Positions 32,622-40,658 of a stretch of DNA of 64,000 bases are shown here, piece after piece. The notes beneath the pieces are model-generated. The model was given only the letters and a program-made list of their open reading frames with translations. It was not told the DNA's origin and made no database searches. The first letter of the stretch is position 1. Every line of letters starts with the position of its first letter. The stretch is from KACC-23026 sp963829575 (lineage in GTDB: Bacteria > Bacillota > Bacilli > Bacillales > Sporolactobacillaceae), in contig CAWHJF010000003.1 in the NCBI GenBank assembly GCA_963829575.1, forward strand, positions 1 through 64,000. The letters run 5' to 3'. Both the position numbers and the translations under genes were made by a program.

Positions 32622-33077
32622 TCAACCTTCCAATAAAACATCCGTTTTGATCGGACGAAGCCATCCGCAGCGCTCGTTTGTTCGATCAACGGCTAAAAAG
32701 TAAGGTTCAACCGCCCGGAGTTTCTCAAACAGGACCGCTTCCGCTAACAGACTACCAGAACTCCAAAGTTCACAATGCGACTCTTTGATGATGAGTCGAG
32801 CCACACTGTCTTCCTTGGTTGATTTTAAAAGCCATTCTTGATCCTGGATTGTGACCGTATACGCTTCTGTCTCTGGTAACGCTCGTTTCATTAACGTCTC
32901 TAATCGAAAAATCGGTAATTGTTTAGTAATAAAGTCAATTTGTTTTTCAATTTGAATCAATTGTTCAGGATCTTCGGCGTGAATGGCCTCTGAAAACAAT
33001 TGGATCAGTTTAGTTTCTTTTCCAAAATACGCTTTGGCAACTTCATCTTCAACAATATATAAGTCATAGCGTCTCAT
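32622..33077 (-). CDS. sirA: SirA sporulation inhibitor of replication
   Basis: The 151-residue protein starts RRYDLYIVEDEVAKAYFGKE, which aligns with the SirA N-terminus (YLIKEEFANHYFGRE in B. subtilis). SirA binds domain I of DnaA to stop new rounds of replication on sporulation. SD GGAGGG precedes the ATG at 33077. Its place between tkt and yneF is as in B. subtilis. A perfect Spo0A box lies about 100 bases upstream. The C-terminal half is longer than in B. subtilis. Confidence 0.75.
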   Translation of the reverse strand: MRRYDLYIVEDEVAKAYFGKETKLIQLFSEAIHAEDPEQLIQIEKQIDFITKQLPIFRLETLMKRALPETEAYTVTIQDQEWLLKSTKEDSVARLIIKESHCELWSSGSLLAEAVLFEKLRAVEPYFLAVDRTNERCGWLRPIKTDVLLEG

Positions 33078-33093
33078 AAAAGTTCCCTCCACC

Positions 33094-33186
33094 GACAGTG
33101 TTTATCCACTATTATAGACAAGTATTCGTAAAATCACTGTCGGTTTTGAGGGTAAAGAACTTCGAGTTTTGACTAGTTTTGTCGAA
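33094..33186 (-). promoter_or_regulatory. sirA promoter region with Spo0A box and a spaced inverted repeat
   Basis: TTGTCGAA at 33179-33186 is a perfect Spo0A box. TATAAT on the minus strand lies near 33115. CCGACAGTG and CACTGTCGG, nine bases each and about 45 bases apart, flank the -10 box; they may be an operator pair. sirA depends on Spo0A in B. subtilis. Confidence 0.5.
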
Positions 33187-33192
33187 TGGCTC

Positions 33193-35184
33193 TTATTTTA
33201 GCAATGCTTTCATTTTATCGGCTACATTTTGAGCAGAAAATCCGAATTTTTCCATGACCAGGTCCCCGTTTGCAGACGCACCGAAATGGTCGATTGTTAC
33301 TGTATCGCCTTCTAGACCCACATATTTATGCCAGCCGAATGGCGAACCCGCTTCAACGGCTAAACGCTTCGTTAAGTGGCGTGGTAAAATATCGTTTTTG
33401 TAAGTCTCATCTTGCGCGTCGAATCTTAACCAAGATGGCATGCTGACAACGTTAACTGAAAGCCCTTCTTGTTCAAGAAGTTCTTTTGCTTGAACGGCGA
33501 TGCCAACTTCAGAACCTGTCGCTAAAATTACGCCTTGAGCCGTCCCTTTTGCTTTCGCTACAACATAAGCGCCACGTTTCACACCTTCTGCTGCACCGTC
33601 TACTTCACCTTGAACGGTTTCTAAGCCTTGGCGAGACAAGACAAGGGCCGTCGGATGATCTTGGCTTTCAACCGCCAATTTCCATGCTTCACGCACTTCA
33701 TTACCATCTGCTGGACGGATCACATCTAGGCCTGGGATCGAACGTAGGCCAGCCAATTGTTCAATTGGTTCATGTGTTGGGCCATCTTCTCCAACCGCAA
33801 TGCTATCATGTGTAAAGACAAAGATCGACGGTAATTTCATGATTGAAGAAAGACGTAAAGCTGGTTTTAAGTAATCTGAGAAAACAAAGAATGTTGAGCC
33901 GTATGGAATCACCCCTCCATGAAGCGCCATCCCATTCACGGCTGCTGCCATTCCAAATTCACGAACGCCAAACCATACATTTCGACCTTCGAACGTTTCT
34001 GGAAAGAAATTTTCGACGCCCTTCATAAGTGTTTTAGTAGAAGAGGCAAGGTCTGCTGCGCCACCAAACAATTGTGGGACACTTTGCGCCAAGCCATTAA
34101 TGACTTCATTAGATGTTTCACGGGTTGCTTTGTTAAACCCAGCTTCGTATTTAGGAAGGTTGGCCTCATAGCCTTCTGGAAGTTTGCCTTCAACTGCTGC
34201 TTCAAATTGTGCAGCGAGTTCTGGGTACTCTGTTTTATAGGCTTCAAACCCTTGAACCCAAGTGGCATAAGCGTCTTCGCCTTGTTTGGTAAATGCTGCA
34301 TAATGCTCGCGTACATCTTCTGGTACAGTAAACGGTTCATGGTCCCAACCGTATACTTTCTTAGTTGCTAACGTTTCGTCTGCACCTAGTGGCTTACCAT
34401 GAACGTCATTAGTCCCAGCGTTGGATGCGCCATACCCTATTTGGGTTTTTACTTCAATTAAAGTTGGGCGGTCGGAATCCGATTGCGCTTCTTTAATGGC
34501 CTTCGTGATCGCTTCAAGATCATTGCCATCTTCGACAAGAAGGGTTTGCCAACCATATGCGTCAAAGCGTTTCCGGACGTCTTCTTTAAAGGACATGATC
34601 AAATCGCCATCAAGTGAGATATCGTTCGAATCATATAAAACAACGAGACGGCCTAGATTTAAACGGCCTGCAAGTGACGCCGCTTCAGAGGCTACACCCT
34701 CCATTAAGTCACCATCACCACAAATTGAATATGTAAAGTGATCCACAATCGAGTGTCCGTCACGATTGTACGTTGCAGCTAAATGACGCTCTGCCATCGC
34801 CATCCCAACGGCCATCGCCACACCTTGTCCAAGGGGACCTGTTGTCGCGTCAACACCTGGTGTATGACGGAATTCAGGGTGTCCTGGTGTTTTTGAATCC
34901 CAAGAACGGAAACCTTTCAAATCGTCGAGTGTCACATCATAACCAAACAAGTGTAATAAACTATACAACAACATCGAACCATGTCCAGCAGACAGAACAA
35001 ATCGGTCCCGGTTCATCCAATCTGGATGTTTTGGTGAAATCTTCATAAACTTGCTCCAAAGTGTATACGCCATTGGCGCCGCACCCATCGGCATACCAGG
35101 GTGGCCAGAATTTGCTTTTTCGATTGCATCAATAGAAAGTGTGCGAATCGTGTTAATCGCTTTTTGTTCAATTGAATTTGACAT
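33193..35184 (-). CDS. tkt: transketolase
   Basis: The 663-residue enzyme transfers two-carbon units in the pentose phosphate pathway with thiamine diphosphate. N-terminal INTIRTLSIDAIEKANSGHPGMPMG, the ThDP block SICGDGDLMEGVASEAASL near 150, the catalytic Glu region FFVREFGMA-type (NVWFGVREFGMAAAVNGMA near 405) and TFFVFSDYLKPALRLSS are intact. I took the ATG at 35184 (SD AAAGGAAG); the frame is open further upstream but has no family match there. Length agrees with Bacillus transketolases. Confidence 0.95.
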   Translation of the reverse strand: MSNSIEQKAINTIRTLSIDAIEKANSGHPGMPMGAAPMAYTLWSKFMKISPKHPDWMNRDRFVLSAGHGSMLLYSLLHLFGYDVTLDDLKGFRSWDSKTPGHPEFRHTPGVDATTGPLGQGVAMAVGMAMAERHLAATYNRDGHSIVDHFTYSICGDGDLMEGVASEAASLAGRLNLGRLVVLYDSNDISLDGDLIMSFKEDVRKRFDAYGWQTLLVEDGNDLEAITKAIKEAQSDSDRPTLIEVKTQIGYGASNAGTNDVHGKPLGADETLATKKVYGWDHEPFTVPEDVREHYAAFTKQGEDAYATWVQGFEAYKTEYPELAAQFEAAVEGKLPEGYEANLPKYEAGFNKATRETSNEVINGLAQSVPQLFGGAADLASSTKTLMKGVENFFPETFEGRNVWFGVREFGMAAAVNGMALHGGVIPYGSTFFVFSDYLKPALRLSSIMKLPSIFVFTHDSIAVGEDGPTHEPIEQLAGLRSIPGLDVIRPADGNEVREAWKLAVESQDHPTALVLSRQGLETVQGEVDGAAEGVKRGAYVVAKAKGTAQGVILATGSEVGIAVQAKELLEQEGLSVNVVSMPSWLRFDAQDETYKNDILPRHLTKRLAVEAGSPFGWHKYVGLEGDTVTIDHFGASANGDLVMEKFGFSAQNVADKMKALLK

Positions 35185-35368
35185 CAAATCTTCCTTTCGT
35201 TTCCTTAGGATAATGTTTATTAGAAAACATAATTGCCTTGCGCCTTGTTTGCGAATTAGGCTCGTCCATTTTTTACAATTAGGCTCTCGGAGTGTGTTTT
35301 TAAAACCGATGTTAGAATACCCAATCGATCGACGTTTTAACAAAAATGAAACATTTTTTCATTGATTA

Positions 35369-35398
35369 ATTATAACTGAAGTGATAGGCCTTTTCCAA
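35369..35398 (-). promoter_or_regulatory. tkt promoter
   Basis: TTGGAA (35393-35398) and TATAAT (35369-35374) are separated by 18 bases on the minus strand. The leader to the ATG is about 175 bases. Confidence 0.55.
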
Positions 35399-35513
35399 TA
35401 CAAATTGGCTTCATAAAGGGATTTGATCGATGTAAGCGTTTTTAATTGGGAAAGACGGCTCAAAATGTCCACTTACCGTTTTCCTGTCGTTTGGATTTAG
35501 TTAAACATGCTCT

Positions 35514-35559
35514 TAAAAAAACAAGAGACATCAAAGGAGATTTTTCCTTCAATGTCTCT
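35514..35559 (-). terminator. terminator after the HesB-like gene
   Basis: AGAGACATTGAAGGA pairs with TCCTTTGATGTCTCT on the minus strand and is followed by TGTTTTTTT. Confidence 0.8.
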
Positions 35560-35592
35560 TATTGTTCGATTACATGTTAATAAGTCTGTCTA

Positions 35593-35871
35593 TTAGTCCT
35601 TTTCAAAAGCGAGATGGATCTCACCCGTTTGCTCACTTAAATCAATCGTGACAAGATCGACCAACCAATCGTCTTCTGGATTGTTATAAAAATCGACACC
35701 AGCTACGCTTGTTTTGACGGAAGTTGGATGTTGATCGCCTCGGTCAACGCCAATCGTAAAACCATCCATCCCACCGCCGCCATAGCGAACAAACAAACGG
35801 ATCGAATCACCGTTTTGAAGTTCCATTTCTTCTTTATAGAACTCAGCTGCACGTTCCGTTACTTGTAACAT
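35593..35871 (-). CDS. yneR: HesB/IscA-like family protein (YneR type)
   Basis: Ninety-two residues with the HesB-like fold: VTERAAEFYKEEM, LFVRYGGGGMDGFTIGV and VAGVDFYNNPEDDWLVDLVTID. Unlike true IscA it has no conserved C-terminal CxC, so direct Fe-S binding is doubtful, as for the YneR subfamily. I took the ATG at 35871; the frame runs 21 bases further up. It lies between tkt and ynzC. Confidence 0.85.
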   Translation of the reverse strand: MLQVTERAAEFYKEEMELQNGDSIRLFVRYGGGGMDGFTIGVDRGDQHPTSVKTSVAGVDFYNNPEDDWLVDLVTIDLSEQTGEIHLAFEKD

Positions 35872-36029
35872 AATGAAGATCCCTCTCTTCAATATTGATT
35901 AATTCTTATCTTAGCATAACGCATTCCTTAAAGATTGTGACTCATTTCACAAAATTATTTCATTCTTTTAATGTAAGCATCAGTTTTTAACTTTATATTC
36001 CATTCTGGGCCTATTGATTAAAGACCGCC

Positions 36030-36263
36030 TCAGTGCTTATTGCGTCGTTCTTTGGATTCCTTTAATTTTTGGGGTGTGACATCCTTCCCCTTCGGATCCA
36101 CAACCTTCACCGTGTGCAGATGATCTCGAAACCCTTTACGAAATGCATTTAAATACCGTTCTCTTAGGTCCGCTTGTTCCTTCTTTTCATCTTCTGTGAG
36201 ACCTTCTTGCTTTGATTTTTTTGAAAGATGGGAAATACGGGCTAATTCTTCCTTTTCTAGCAT
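36030..36263 (-). CDS. ynzC: YnzC family (UPF0291) protein
   Basis: The 77-residue protein has RISHLSKKSKQEGLTEDEKKEQADLRERYL, a helical hairpin, and the tail VKVVDPKGKDVTPQKL, both conserved in UPF0291. It has no membrane segment. In B. subtilis ynzC lies in the yneA-yneB-ynzC SOS operon; here yneB is missing and ynzC follows yneA after about 110 bases. Function unknown. Confidence 0.9.
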   Translation of the reverse strand: MLEKEELARISHLSKKSKQEGLTEDEKKEQADLRERYLNAFRKGFRDHLHTVKVVDPKGKDVTPQKLKESKERRNKH

Positions 36264-36373
36264 GACGAAACTCCTTTTATTCTTTAATCCGATATTAGTT
36301 TAGAATCGAATTGATTTCGCTTCATATTAGGTTTAGCTTAACGCAGTCCCTCACGTTCTTCAAGTAAGAGACG

Positions 36374-36727
36374 TTACATATTAAGCTTATTAGTCGTATC
36401 GGCAACTTTCTCAGTATTATTAGTCGTTTGAGTTTGAGCCATTGGCACGGGAACGATCAATTTCTCTCCAGCTTGAATCACATCGCGGCTCGCTAGATGG
36501 TTATTTTGCTCAACCCATTGGACAAACTCTTGAGTACTCATCTTCCCTTTGTACTTCTCTCCTAAAGCCCATAATGTGTCGCCTTTTTCTGCGGTAACTG
36601 TTTTATATCGAGAAGGATTTGGCCCTTTAAGATCGTGGCATGTCACCACGACGCAAGTAATCAATAGAACAAAGAAAACAATATATAGAATTGAATAAGA
36701 GTCCATTTTGGCAGTTTGTTGGTTCAT
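36374..36727 (-). CDS. yneA: YneA SOS cell-division suppressor
   Basis: The 117-residue protein has one membrane helix (ILYIVFFVLLITCVVVTC) near residues 13-30 and a LysM domain (TVTAEKGDTLWALGEKYKGK to VIQAGEKLIVPV). YneA delays division during the SOS response by acting at the septum. I chose the ATG at 36727 with SD GGAG, since the frame further up contains the promoter. It is divergent from lexA, with SOS boxes in the promoter. Confidence 0.9.
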   Translation of the reverse strand: MNQQTAKMDSYSILYIVFFVLLITCVVVTCHDLKGPNPSRYKTVTAEKGDTLWALGEKYKGKMSTQEFVQWVEQNNHLASRDVIQAGEKLIVPVPMAQTQTTNNTEKVADTTNKLNM

Positions 36728-36747
36728 TTTAGGTAACTCCTTTAAAT

Positions 36748-36796
36748 AGAATGTATGTTCGCTTTTTATTATAAAACGAATATGTGTTCGCGTCAA
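36748..36796 (-). promoter_or_regulatory. yneA promoter with two SOS boxes
   Basis: TTGACG (36791-36796) and TATAAT (36768-36773) are 17 bases apart. CGAACACATATTCG (36777-36790) fills the spacer and matches CGAACNNNNGTTCG with one change. A second box (CGAACATACATTCT, 36748-36761) follows the start point. Confidence 0.85.
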
Positions 36797-36804
36797 GCTT
36801 TTTT

Positions 36805-36865
36805 CGAACGGGTGTTTGCATGTCTATTTAATCAATGCTATACTTAATTATAGAACGAACGTTTG
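36805..36865 (+). promoter_or_regulatory. lexA promoter with two SOS boxes
   Basis: TTGCAT (36816-36821) and TATACT (36839-36844) are 17 bases apart. CGAACGGGTGTTTG (36805-36818) overlaps the -35, and AGAACGAACGTTTG (36852-36865) follows the start point. LexA autoregulation is expected. Confidence 0.8.
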
Positions 36866-36969
36866 GTTAGTGGGTTGACACACTCTAACTATTAAATTGT
36901 TGTGACCTATTATTTATTAGATAGAAAAGGATTTATACATAAAGAAAAAGGGGATTTGGGAGGGATACG

Positions 36970-37590
36970 ATGGATTTAACGAAACGGCAACAAGCGATTG
37001 TGGATTTTATTCGAAGTGAAGTTGAAACAAAAGGCTATCCGCCTTCTGTTCGGGAAATTGGGGATGCTGTCGGGCTTGCCTCAAGTTCTACAGTGCACGG
37101 TCATCTCTCTCGTCTTGAGAAGAAAGGGATTATTCGTCGGGACCCAACCAAACCACGAGCCATTGAATTGATTCGAGAGAATGGGGATCATGCGATGGTC
37201 CCTAAGCAAGAAAGTGCTATGCTTCCAGTCGTAGGACGCGTTACGGCCGGGGAACCTATTACTGCGATTGAAAATGTAGAGGATTATTATCCAGTTCCTT
37301 TAAATATGGTTGGCGGCGAGGAAGCCTTTATCCTGAACGTTGTCGGTGAAAGTATGATTAATGCCGGGATTTTGGATGGCGATAAAGTCGTCGTACGCCA
37401 GCAACGAACCGCTAATAACGGAGAGATTATTGTCGCGATGACGGAAGAAGACGAAGCTACAGTAAAACGATTCTTTAAAGAAATCGATCATATTCGACTT
37501 CAACCGGAAAATTCTACGATGTCCCCAATCCTAGTGAACAATTGCATTATTCTGGGTAAAGTCGTTGGTGTCATTCGAGAAATTCATTAA
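36970..37590 (+). CDS. lexA: LexA repressor
   Basis: The 206-residue protein has the winged-helix DNA-binding domain (KRQQAIVDFIRSEVETKGYPPSVREIGDAVGL) and an S24 self-cleavage domain. The Ala-Gly cleavage site is in GRVTAGEP, the catalytic Ser in GESMINAGI and the Lys in ATVKRF. RecA filaments trigger self-cleavage and release of SOS genes. SD GGGAGGG precedes the ATG. A terminator follows closely. Confidence 0.97.
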   Translation: MDLTKRQQAIVDFIRSEVETKGYPPSVREIGDAVGLASSSTVHGHLSRLEKKGIIRRDPTKPRAIELIRENGDHAMVPKQESAMLPVVGRVTAGEPITAIENVEDYYPVPLNMVGGEEAFILNVVGESMINAGILDGDKVVVRQQRTANNGEIIVAMTEEDEATVKRFFKEIDHIRLQPENSTMSPILVNNCIILGKVVGVIREIH

Positions 37591-37610
37591 TAACTAATAG
37601 AACGCAACGT

Positions 37611-37643
37611 GCACCCCTCTAATTCATTGAGGGGTGCTTTTTA
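37611..37643 (+). terminator. lexA terminator
   Basis: GCACCCCTC and GAGGGGTGC form a 9-bp stem, followed by TTTTTATT. Confidence 0.85.
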
Positions 37644-37679
37644 TTGGTTGAAGTCATGGTGTGATTTATTACCATTAAA

Positions 37680-37721
37680 ATAACGTTATGTTTTCTTAAA
37701 AAACGCACATAATAACGTTAT
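37680..37721. promoter_or_regulatory. twin palindromes, operator-like
   Basis: ATAACGTTAT occurs at 37680-37689 and 37712-37721. The copies are 32 bp apart, about three helical turns, which is a common layout of cooperative operators. They precede two small membrane-protein frames. Confidence 0.4.
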
Positions 37722-37749
37722 CTTAATTGAAGAAGGTGACCCATAAAGA

Positions 37750-37920
37750 CTGAAAGGCATTTTTAATAGAGAGACGAAAATCACAACCTTATTTTGGTTG
37801 GCCTTATCTGGCCTCGTACTGACGACCCTCTACTCTTATGTCATTCTTAATCAAGGGTTAAAAACGAAAAAAATGATCAAATTCATCTACCAACATGCTG
37901 AAAAGGAAAGTTCCTCTTAA
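37750..37920 (+). CDS. possible small membrane protein, start uncertain
   Basis: A frame of up to 56 codons ends in TAA at 37920 and has one hydrophobic segment (TLFWLALSGLVLTTLYSYVIL) followed by a basic tail. There is no ATG, GTG or TTG in a good place; a CTG at 37750 follows GAAGGTG by 12 bases. It may be a decayed gene or one read from an unusual start. I do not recognise it. Confidence 0.3.
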   Translation: MKGIFNRETKITTLFWLALSGLVLTTLYSYVILNQGLKTKKMIKFIYQHAEKESSS

Positions 37921-37976
37921 TACACAACCGCTTGCATGGTTCACTTGGATGTTTTTGAACTTAAAGGAGGAGAACA

Positions 37977-38102
37977 ATGCTCAAGCCTAATAAACGATTG
38001 CTCAAACAAACGACTCGTCTGACCTTTTTAGGAATGCTTTTAAGCCTTTTGCAGACCGTATGGCTTTTTGTAACCATTCAAAAAAATAAATCTTCTCATT
38101 AG
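37977..38102 (+). CDS. 41-residue membrane miniprotein, paralogue of the one at 41299-41409
   Basis: The gene has a very strong SD (AAAGGAGGAG) before the ATG. The product has a basic N-terminus (KRLLKQTTR) and one hydrophobic segment (LTFLGMLLSLLQTVWLFVTI). The pattern K-R-L-x-x-Q-T-x-R-L-x-F-x-G-M-x-x-S-L-x-Q is shared with the second gene 3.3 kb away. No known family recognised. The shared pattern with a good SD argues for real coding. Confidence 0.55.
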   Translation: MLKPNKRLLKQTTRLTFLGMLLSLLQTVWLFVTIQKNKSSH

Positions 38103-38359
38103 AATCGGATCTTCGCCTTTTTACATAATTCATTGCGAGTTATGATCTGTCTTCTCTCTTTTGTACCTGGTATGAGCGCATTGCCCTCTTGTTTGTTCTT
38201 GACCTTACACACTAAATTGGGTAACGCGCTTTTTGATTTGGGCACGAGCGCCCAATGCACAAAATCATAGCGGGCCCCACCTCGTCTTGAATCGGAATTC
38301 TATCAATCTATGTTATCCTAATAAAGAGTCTAATTTTTTTGATAGGGGGAATTGTTTAA

Positions 38360-38737
38360 ATGGGAATTTTAAGCGGTATTTTAGGAAACGCTTCGACAAT
38401 CAGTACCGGCGAAGCGGAACAAGAGCTTAAAGACATTTTGATTCCACAAGAGCAAGTGGACGCAGCTTTTAAACTTGTACGAGATTTAATTGTCTTTACG
38501 TCAAAACGTTTAATTATTGTGGACAAGCAAGGCTTAACTGGAAAGAAAATTGATTATCATTCGCTACCCTATAAAAGCATCTCACACTTTAGCATTGAAA
38601 CGTCCGGACATTTCGACCTAGACTCTGAACTAAAAATTTGGATCTCAGGTGCTGAACTACCCGCTGTCTCCAAACAATTCAGGAAAGATAACAGTGTTTT
38701 GGACATTCAAAAATTGCTAGCTGCCATTTGCATGTAA
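38360..38737 (+). CDS. bacterial PH-domain protein
   Basis: The 125-residue protein has the pattern of the bPH_1 family: an N-terminal Gly-rich stretch, ELKDILIPQEQVDAAFKLVRDLIVFTSKRLIIVDKQG and YKSISHFSIETSG with FDLDSELKIWISG. Such proteins form rings of PH-like domains in the cytoplasm; function unknown. A terminator follows the stop. SD GGGGGAATT is about ten bases upstream. Confidence 0.85.
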   Translation: MGILSGILGNASTISTGEAEQELKDILIPQEQVDAAFKLVRDLIVFTSKRLIIVDKQGLTGKKIDYHSLPYKSISHFSIETSGHFDLDSELKIWISGAELPAVSKQFRKDNSVLDIQKLLAAICM

Positions 38738-38747
38738 AAAATGACGA

Positions 38748-38786
38748 CTGGAAATGTGCCACTTAGCCATTTCCAGTTTTTTGTAT
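38748..38786 (+). terminator. terminator after the PH-domain gene
   Basis: CTGGAAATG and CATTTCCAG form a 9-bp stem, followed by TTTTTTGTATTT. Confidence 0.85.
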
Positions 38787-38822
38787 TTCCTGAGCGATTC
38801 TGAATCGGAAAAAGTCTTTCAT

Positions 38823-39257
38823 TTAACTGGAGGGCTTTTTAAAAGCTGCTAGGATTTGTTGAATGCCATGGACAATTAGGGTGATGATATGAGCAATAAA
38901 GCGTATAACAGCCACAATCTTCCCAATGATTCCGCCAATGAATTCAATAGCATCCTTAATCCAACCGCCGAACTCAAAAAAGAGAAAACCTAAAATGAAT
39001 AGCGGAATAAAGATCACGGCACAAATCAGGGCTGTTTTCAAGATGACCCTTTCAGCAATCTTCTCAACTTTTTCAGAATCTATTCTCTTACGATGCTTGG
39101 CCTCTTTACGATACATTTGCGTCGCCATTAGCTCATGCCACTTTGTTTTCAGTTTCATGAGTATTTGATCCATGAACGCTTTTGTTACTTTTTTTATCAA
39201 TTCTGGATCCATCTTTTTTCTATTGCGTCCATGCCTTTCAAATCGTGATTCATTCAT
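38823..39257 (-). CDS. hypothetical membrane protein
   Basis: The 144-residue protein has a highly basic N-terminal half (RFERHGRNRKKMDPELIKK, with ARHRKRID-type stretches) and a C-terminal half with two or three hydrophobic segments (TALICAVIFIPLFILGFLFF; IIGKIVAVIRFIAHIITLIV). The ATG at 39257 has SD AGAGGGTGA; the GTG at 39266 overlaps the SD. I do not recognise the family. Confidence 0.6.
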   Translation of the reverse strand: MNESRFERHGRNRKKMDPELIKKVTKAFMDQILMKLKTKWHELMATQMYRKEAKHRKRIDSEKVEKIAERVILKTALICAVIFIPLFILGFLFFEFGGWIKDAIEFIGGIIGKIVAVIRFIAHIITLIVHGIQQILAAFKKPSS

Positions 39258-39498
39258 GTTGGTCACCCTCTAAGAATTAATCTCTTCAGACTTTGCTAAT
39301 TTAAGAGATCGATTCTATTATATATCGAATTTATTAATTTTCTATATATATGCTTCGATTAGGTTTGGAGGAATGTGGGGGGCGCGCGAATAAGTAGTGC
39401 CCGAACACCTTTTCTCGCTTTTGTTCGGGAACCCTCAGACTCTTTCAGTTCCCTAAAACCACCAACCCAAATTAAAAGCTTATGTATTTTGGTTTTTT

Positions 39499-39570
39499 GC
39501 CGATTTAGGCGTTGTTTGCGCCTATTTAAGTCAGATTTCCGCCGATTTAACCTCAAATTGTGCCGATTCA
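39499..39570. repeat. four 21-bp tandem repeat units
   Basis: GCCGATTTA or a one-base variant starts at 39499, 39520, 39541 and 39562, exactly 21 bases apart, in a gap (39258-39655) with no convincing gene. A separate inverted repeat, CCCGAAC and GTTCGGG, lies near 39400-39430. Confidence 0.6.
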
Positions 39571-39655
39571 TACTCGCCTTTCATTTCATAAACGAATCAA
39601 TGCCCCACCCCAAAAAAAAAGAGCCCAAATGGACTCAAAATTCCCCTCTTGCTTT

Positions 39656-39925
39656 TTAATGATAAAACGAACCGTGTCCATGGTGCACACCATGCCCAGG
39701 ATAATAACCAGTGTGTCCATAGTGAAAGCCTTGGTTAGGATTGTAACCCATATGACTGTGCTGCACGCCATGTCCAGGGACGTAGGTTCCGCCACCATGA
39801 TGATACCCATAACCCGGGACATAGGTTCCGTGTCCATGATGATACCCGTATCCTGGCATATAAGTCCCATGCCCGTGATGATAAACGGGAACATTCCCGT
39901 AAGTTGCTGGTAATTGTCTTAGCAT
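39656..39925 (-). CDS. His/Gly/Tyr-rich tandem-repeat protein, possible spore-coat or metal-binding protein
   Basis: The 89-residue protein is mostly six units of 13 residues related to YHHGHGTYVPGYG. Later units diverge (VQHSHMGYNPNQG, FHYGHTGYYPGHG). There is no signal peptide or membrane segment. SD AGGAGGAG precedes the ATG. Spore coat proteins of Bacillales often have such His/Tyr/Gly repeats, and metal binding is likely from composition, but both are inferences. Confidence 0.65.
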   Translation of the reverse strand: MLRQLPATYGNVPVYHHGHGTYMPGYGYHHGHGTYVPGYGYHHGGGTYVPGHGVQHSHMGYNPNQGFHYGHTGYYPGHGVHHGHGSFYH

Positions 39926-40129
39926 TCTGTCTCCTCCTCGACTAAAGTCAAAATAGTTTATGTGACTTTGGCCTAAGACGTATAGGCGGATACCTAATTA
40001 GGTTGTGAAAAGTCAAATTCCCTTTGAGCCGTTCGACTCTCCAATCATGTATCCTCGCCTTTAAAATGTATCCACACCAAGCCTCTCTGACTTCCTTAAA
40101 TTTAACAGTCAACTCCATCATAACCTCAA

Positions 40130-40239
40130 AACAAAATCCTCAATGCACGAGGCATCAAGGGTTTTGCTTTTGTGTTTTACTATTAATAGATCGACATATA
40201 TTGCTCACGTTCCCAAGGGTGAACTTGGGTGCAGAACAT
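40130..40239 (-). pseudogene. duplicated 3' end of glnA with part of its terminator
   Basis: On the minus strand the frame MFCTQVHPWEREQYMSIY-stop (40183-40239) equals the last 18 residues of the intact GlnA (MFRTQVHPWEREQYMSTY) with two changes. The sequence after the stop also resembles the glnA terminator (AAACCCTTG...). It lies 2.1 kb from the intact gene, in the same orientation. Confidence 0.85.
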
Positions 40240-40243
40240 ATAT

Positions 40244-40460
40244 GACGAGTTACTTCTTATTAATAGCCATGTTAGTTGTATAACAGATGAAGATGATCTT
40301 GTGATATTTGAAGTTTATTGAGGATGCCATGGTTAGAGCGAACGATGAGCTGCGTGCACGGAATAAGTATCCGTTTCATATAAAGGTAGCGGATCAACCC
40401 ACCATTTATGAGCTACAGATCGGTGGAGATTCATATTGTGGAGGTCGCGATTGGGGTTGA
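40244..40460 (+). pseudogene. possible GGDEF-domain remnant
   Basis: Right after the glnA fragment one frame reads DELLLINSHVS and, after a shift, FIEDAMVRANDELRARNKYPFHIKV to a stop at 40460. These fit the GGDEF motif end (DEFLLI) and the helix-strand after it in diguanylate cyclases. Both ends and a middle segment are missing. The assignment is tentative. Confidence 0.35.
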
Positions 40461-40564
40461 GAATTTTTCCCGAAAATAACTAATTAGGTTAATTCTATGT
40501 TTGGTGGTATACTGACAACAAACCTTTAACTGCTTTATATTATTTTACTTTACCTGTTCCATGT

Positions 40565-40597
40565 CCCCACTCATTCAATGAGTGGGGTTTCTTATTG
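40565..40597 (+). terminator. plus-strand terminator
   Basis: CCCCACTCAT and ATGAGTGGGG form a 10-bp stem with a three-base loop, followed by TTTCTTATT. No intact gene lies upstream, so it may belong to the lost GGDEF-like gene. Confidence 0.65.
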
Positions 40598-40611
40598 AAT
40601 GAATACAGAAA

Positions 40612-40640
40612 CAAAAAAACAGGCTCCCTATTGAGAGCCC
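40612..40640 (-). terminator. csp terminator
   Basis: GGGCTC and GAGCCT on the minus strand pair around an eight-base loop, followed by GTTTTTTTG. Confidence 0.75.
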
Positions 40641-40658
40641 GTCTTTGTTTGTTATAAA

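Noticed and set aside
33486..35048. Long frames opposite tkt
   Set aside because: They mirror the codon structure of a clearly conserved gene and have no SD or family features.
35430..35444. Catabolite-responsive-element-like sequence upstream of tkt
   Set aside because: It lacks the conserved C near the 3' end and lies upstream of the likely promoter; too weak to call.
39359..39571. 70-codon frame with LNRRK-type heptad repeats
   Set aside because: The repeats are a reading of the 21-bp DNA repeat, the rest is low-complexity, and no SD was seen.
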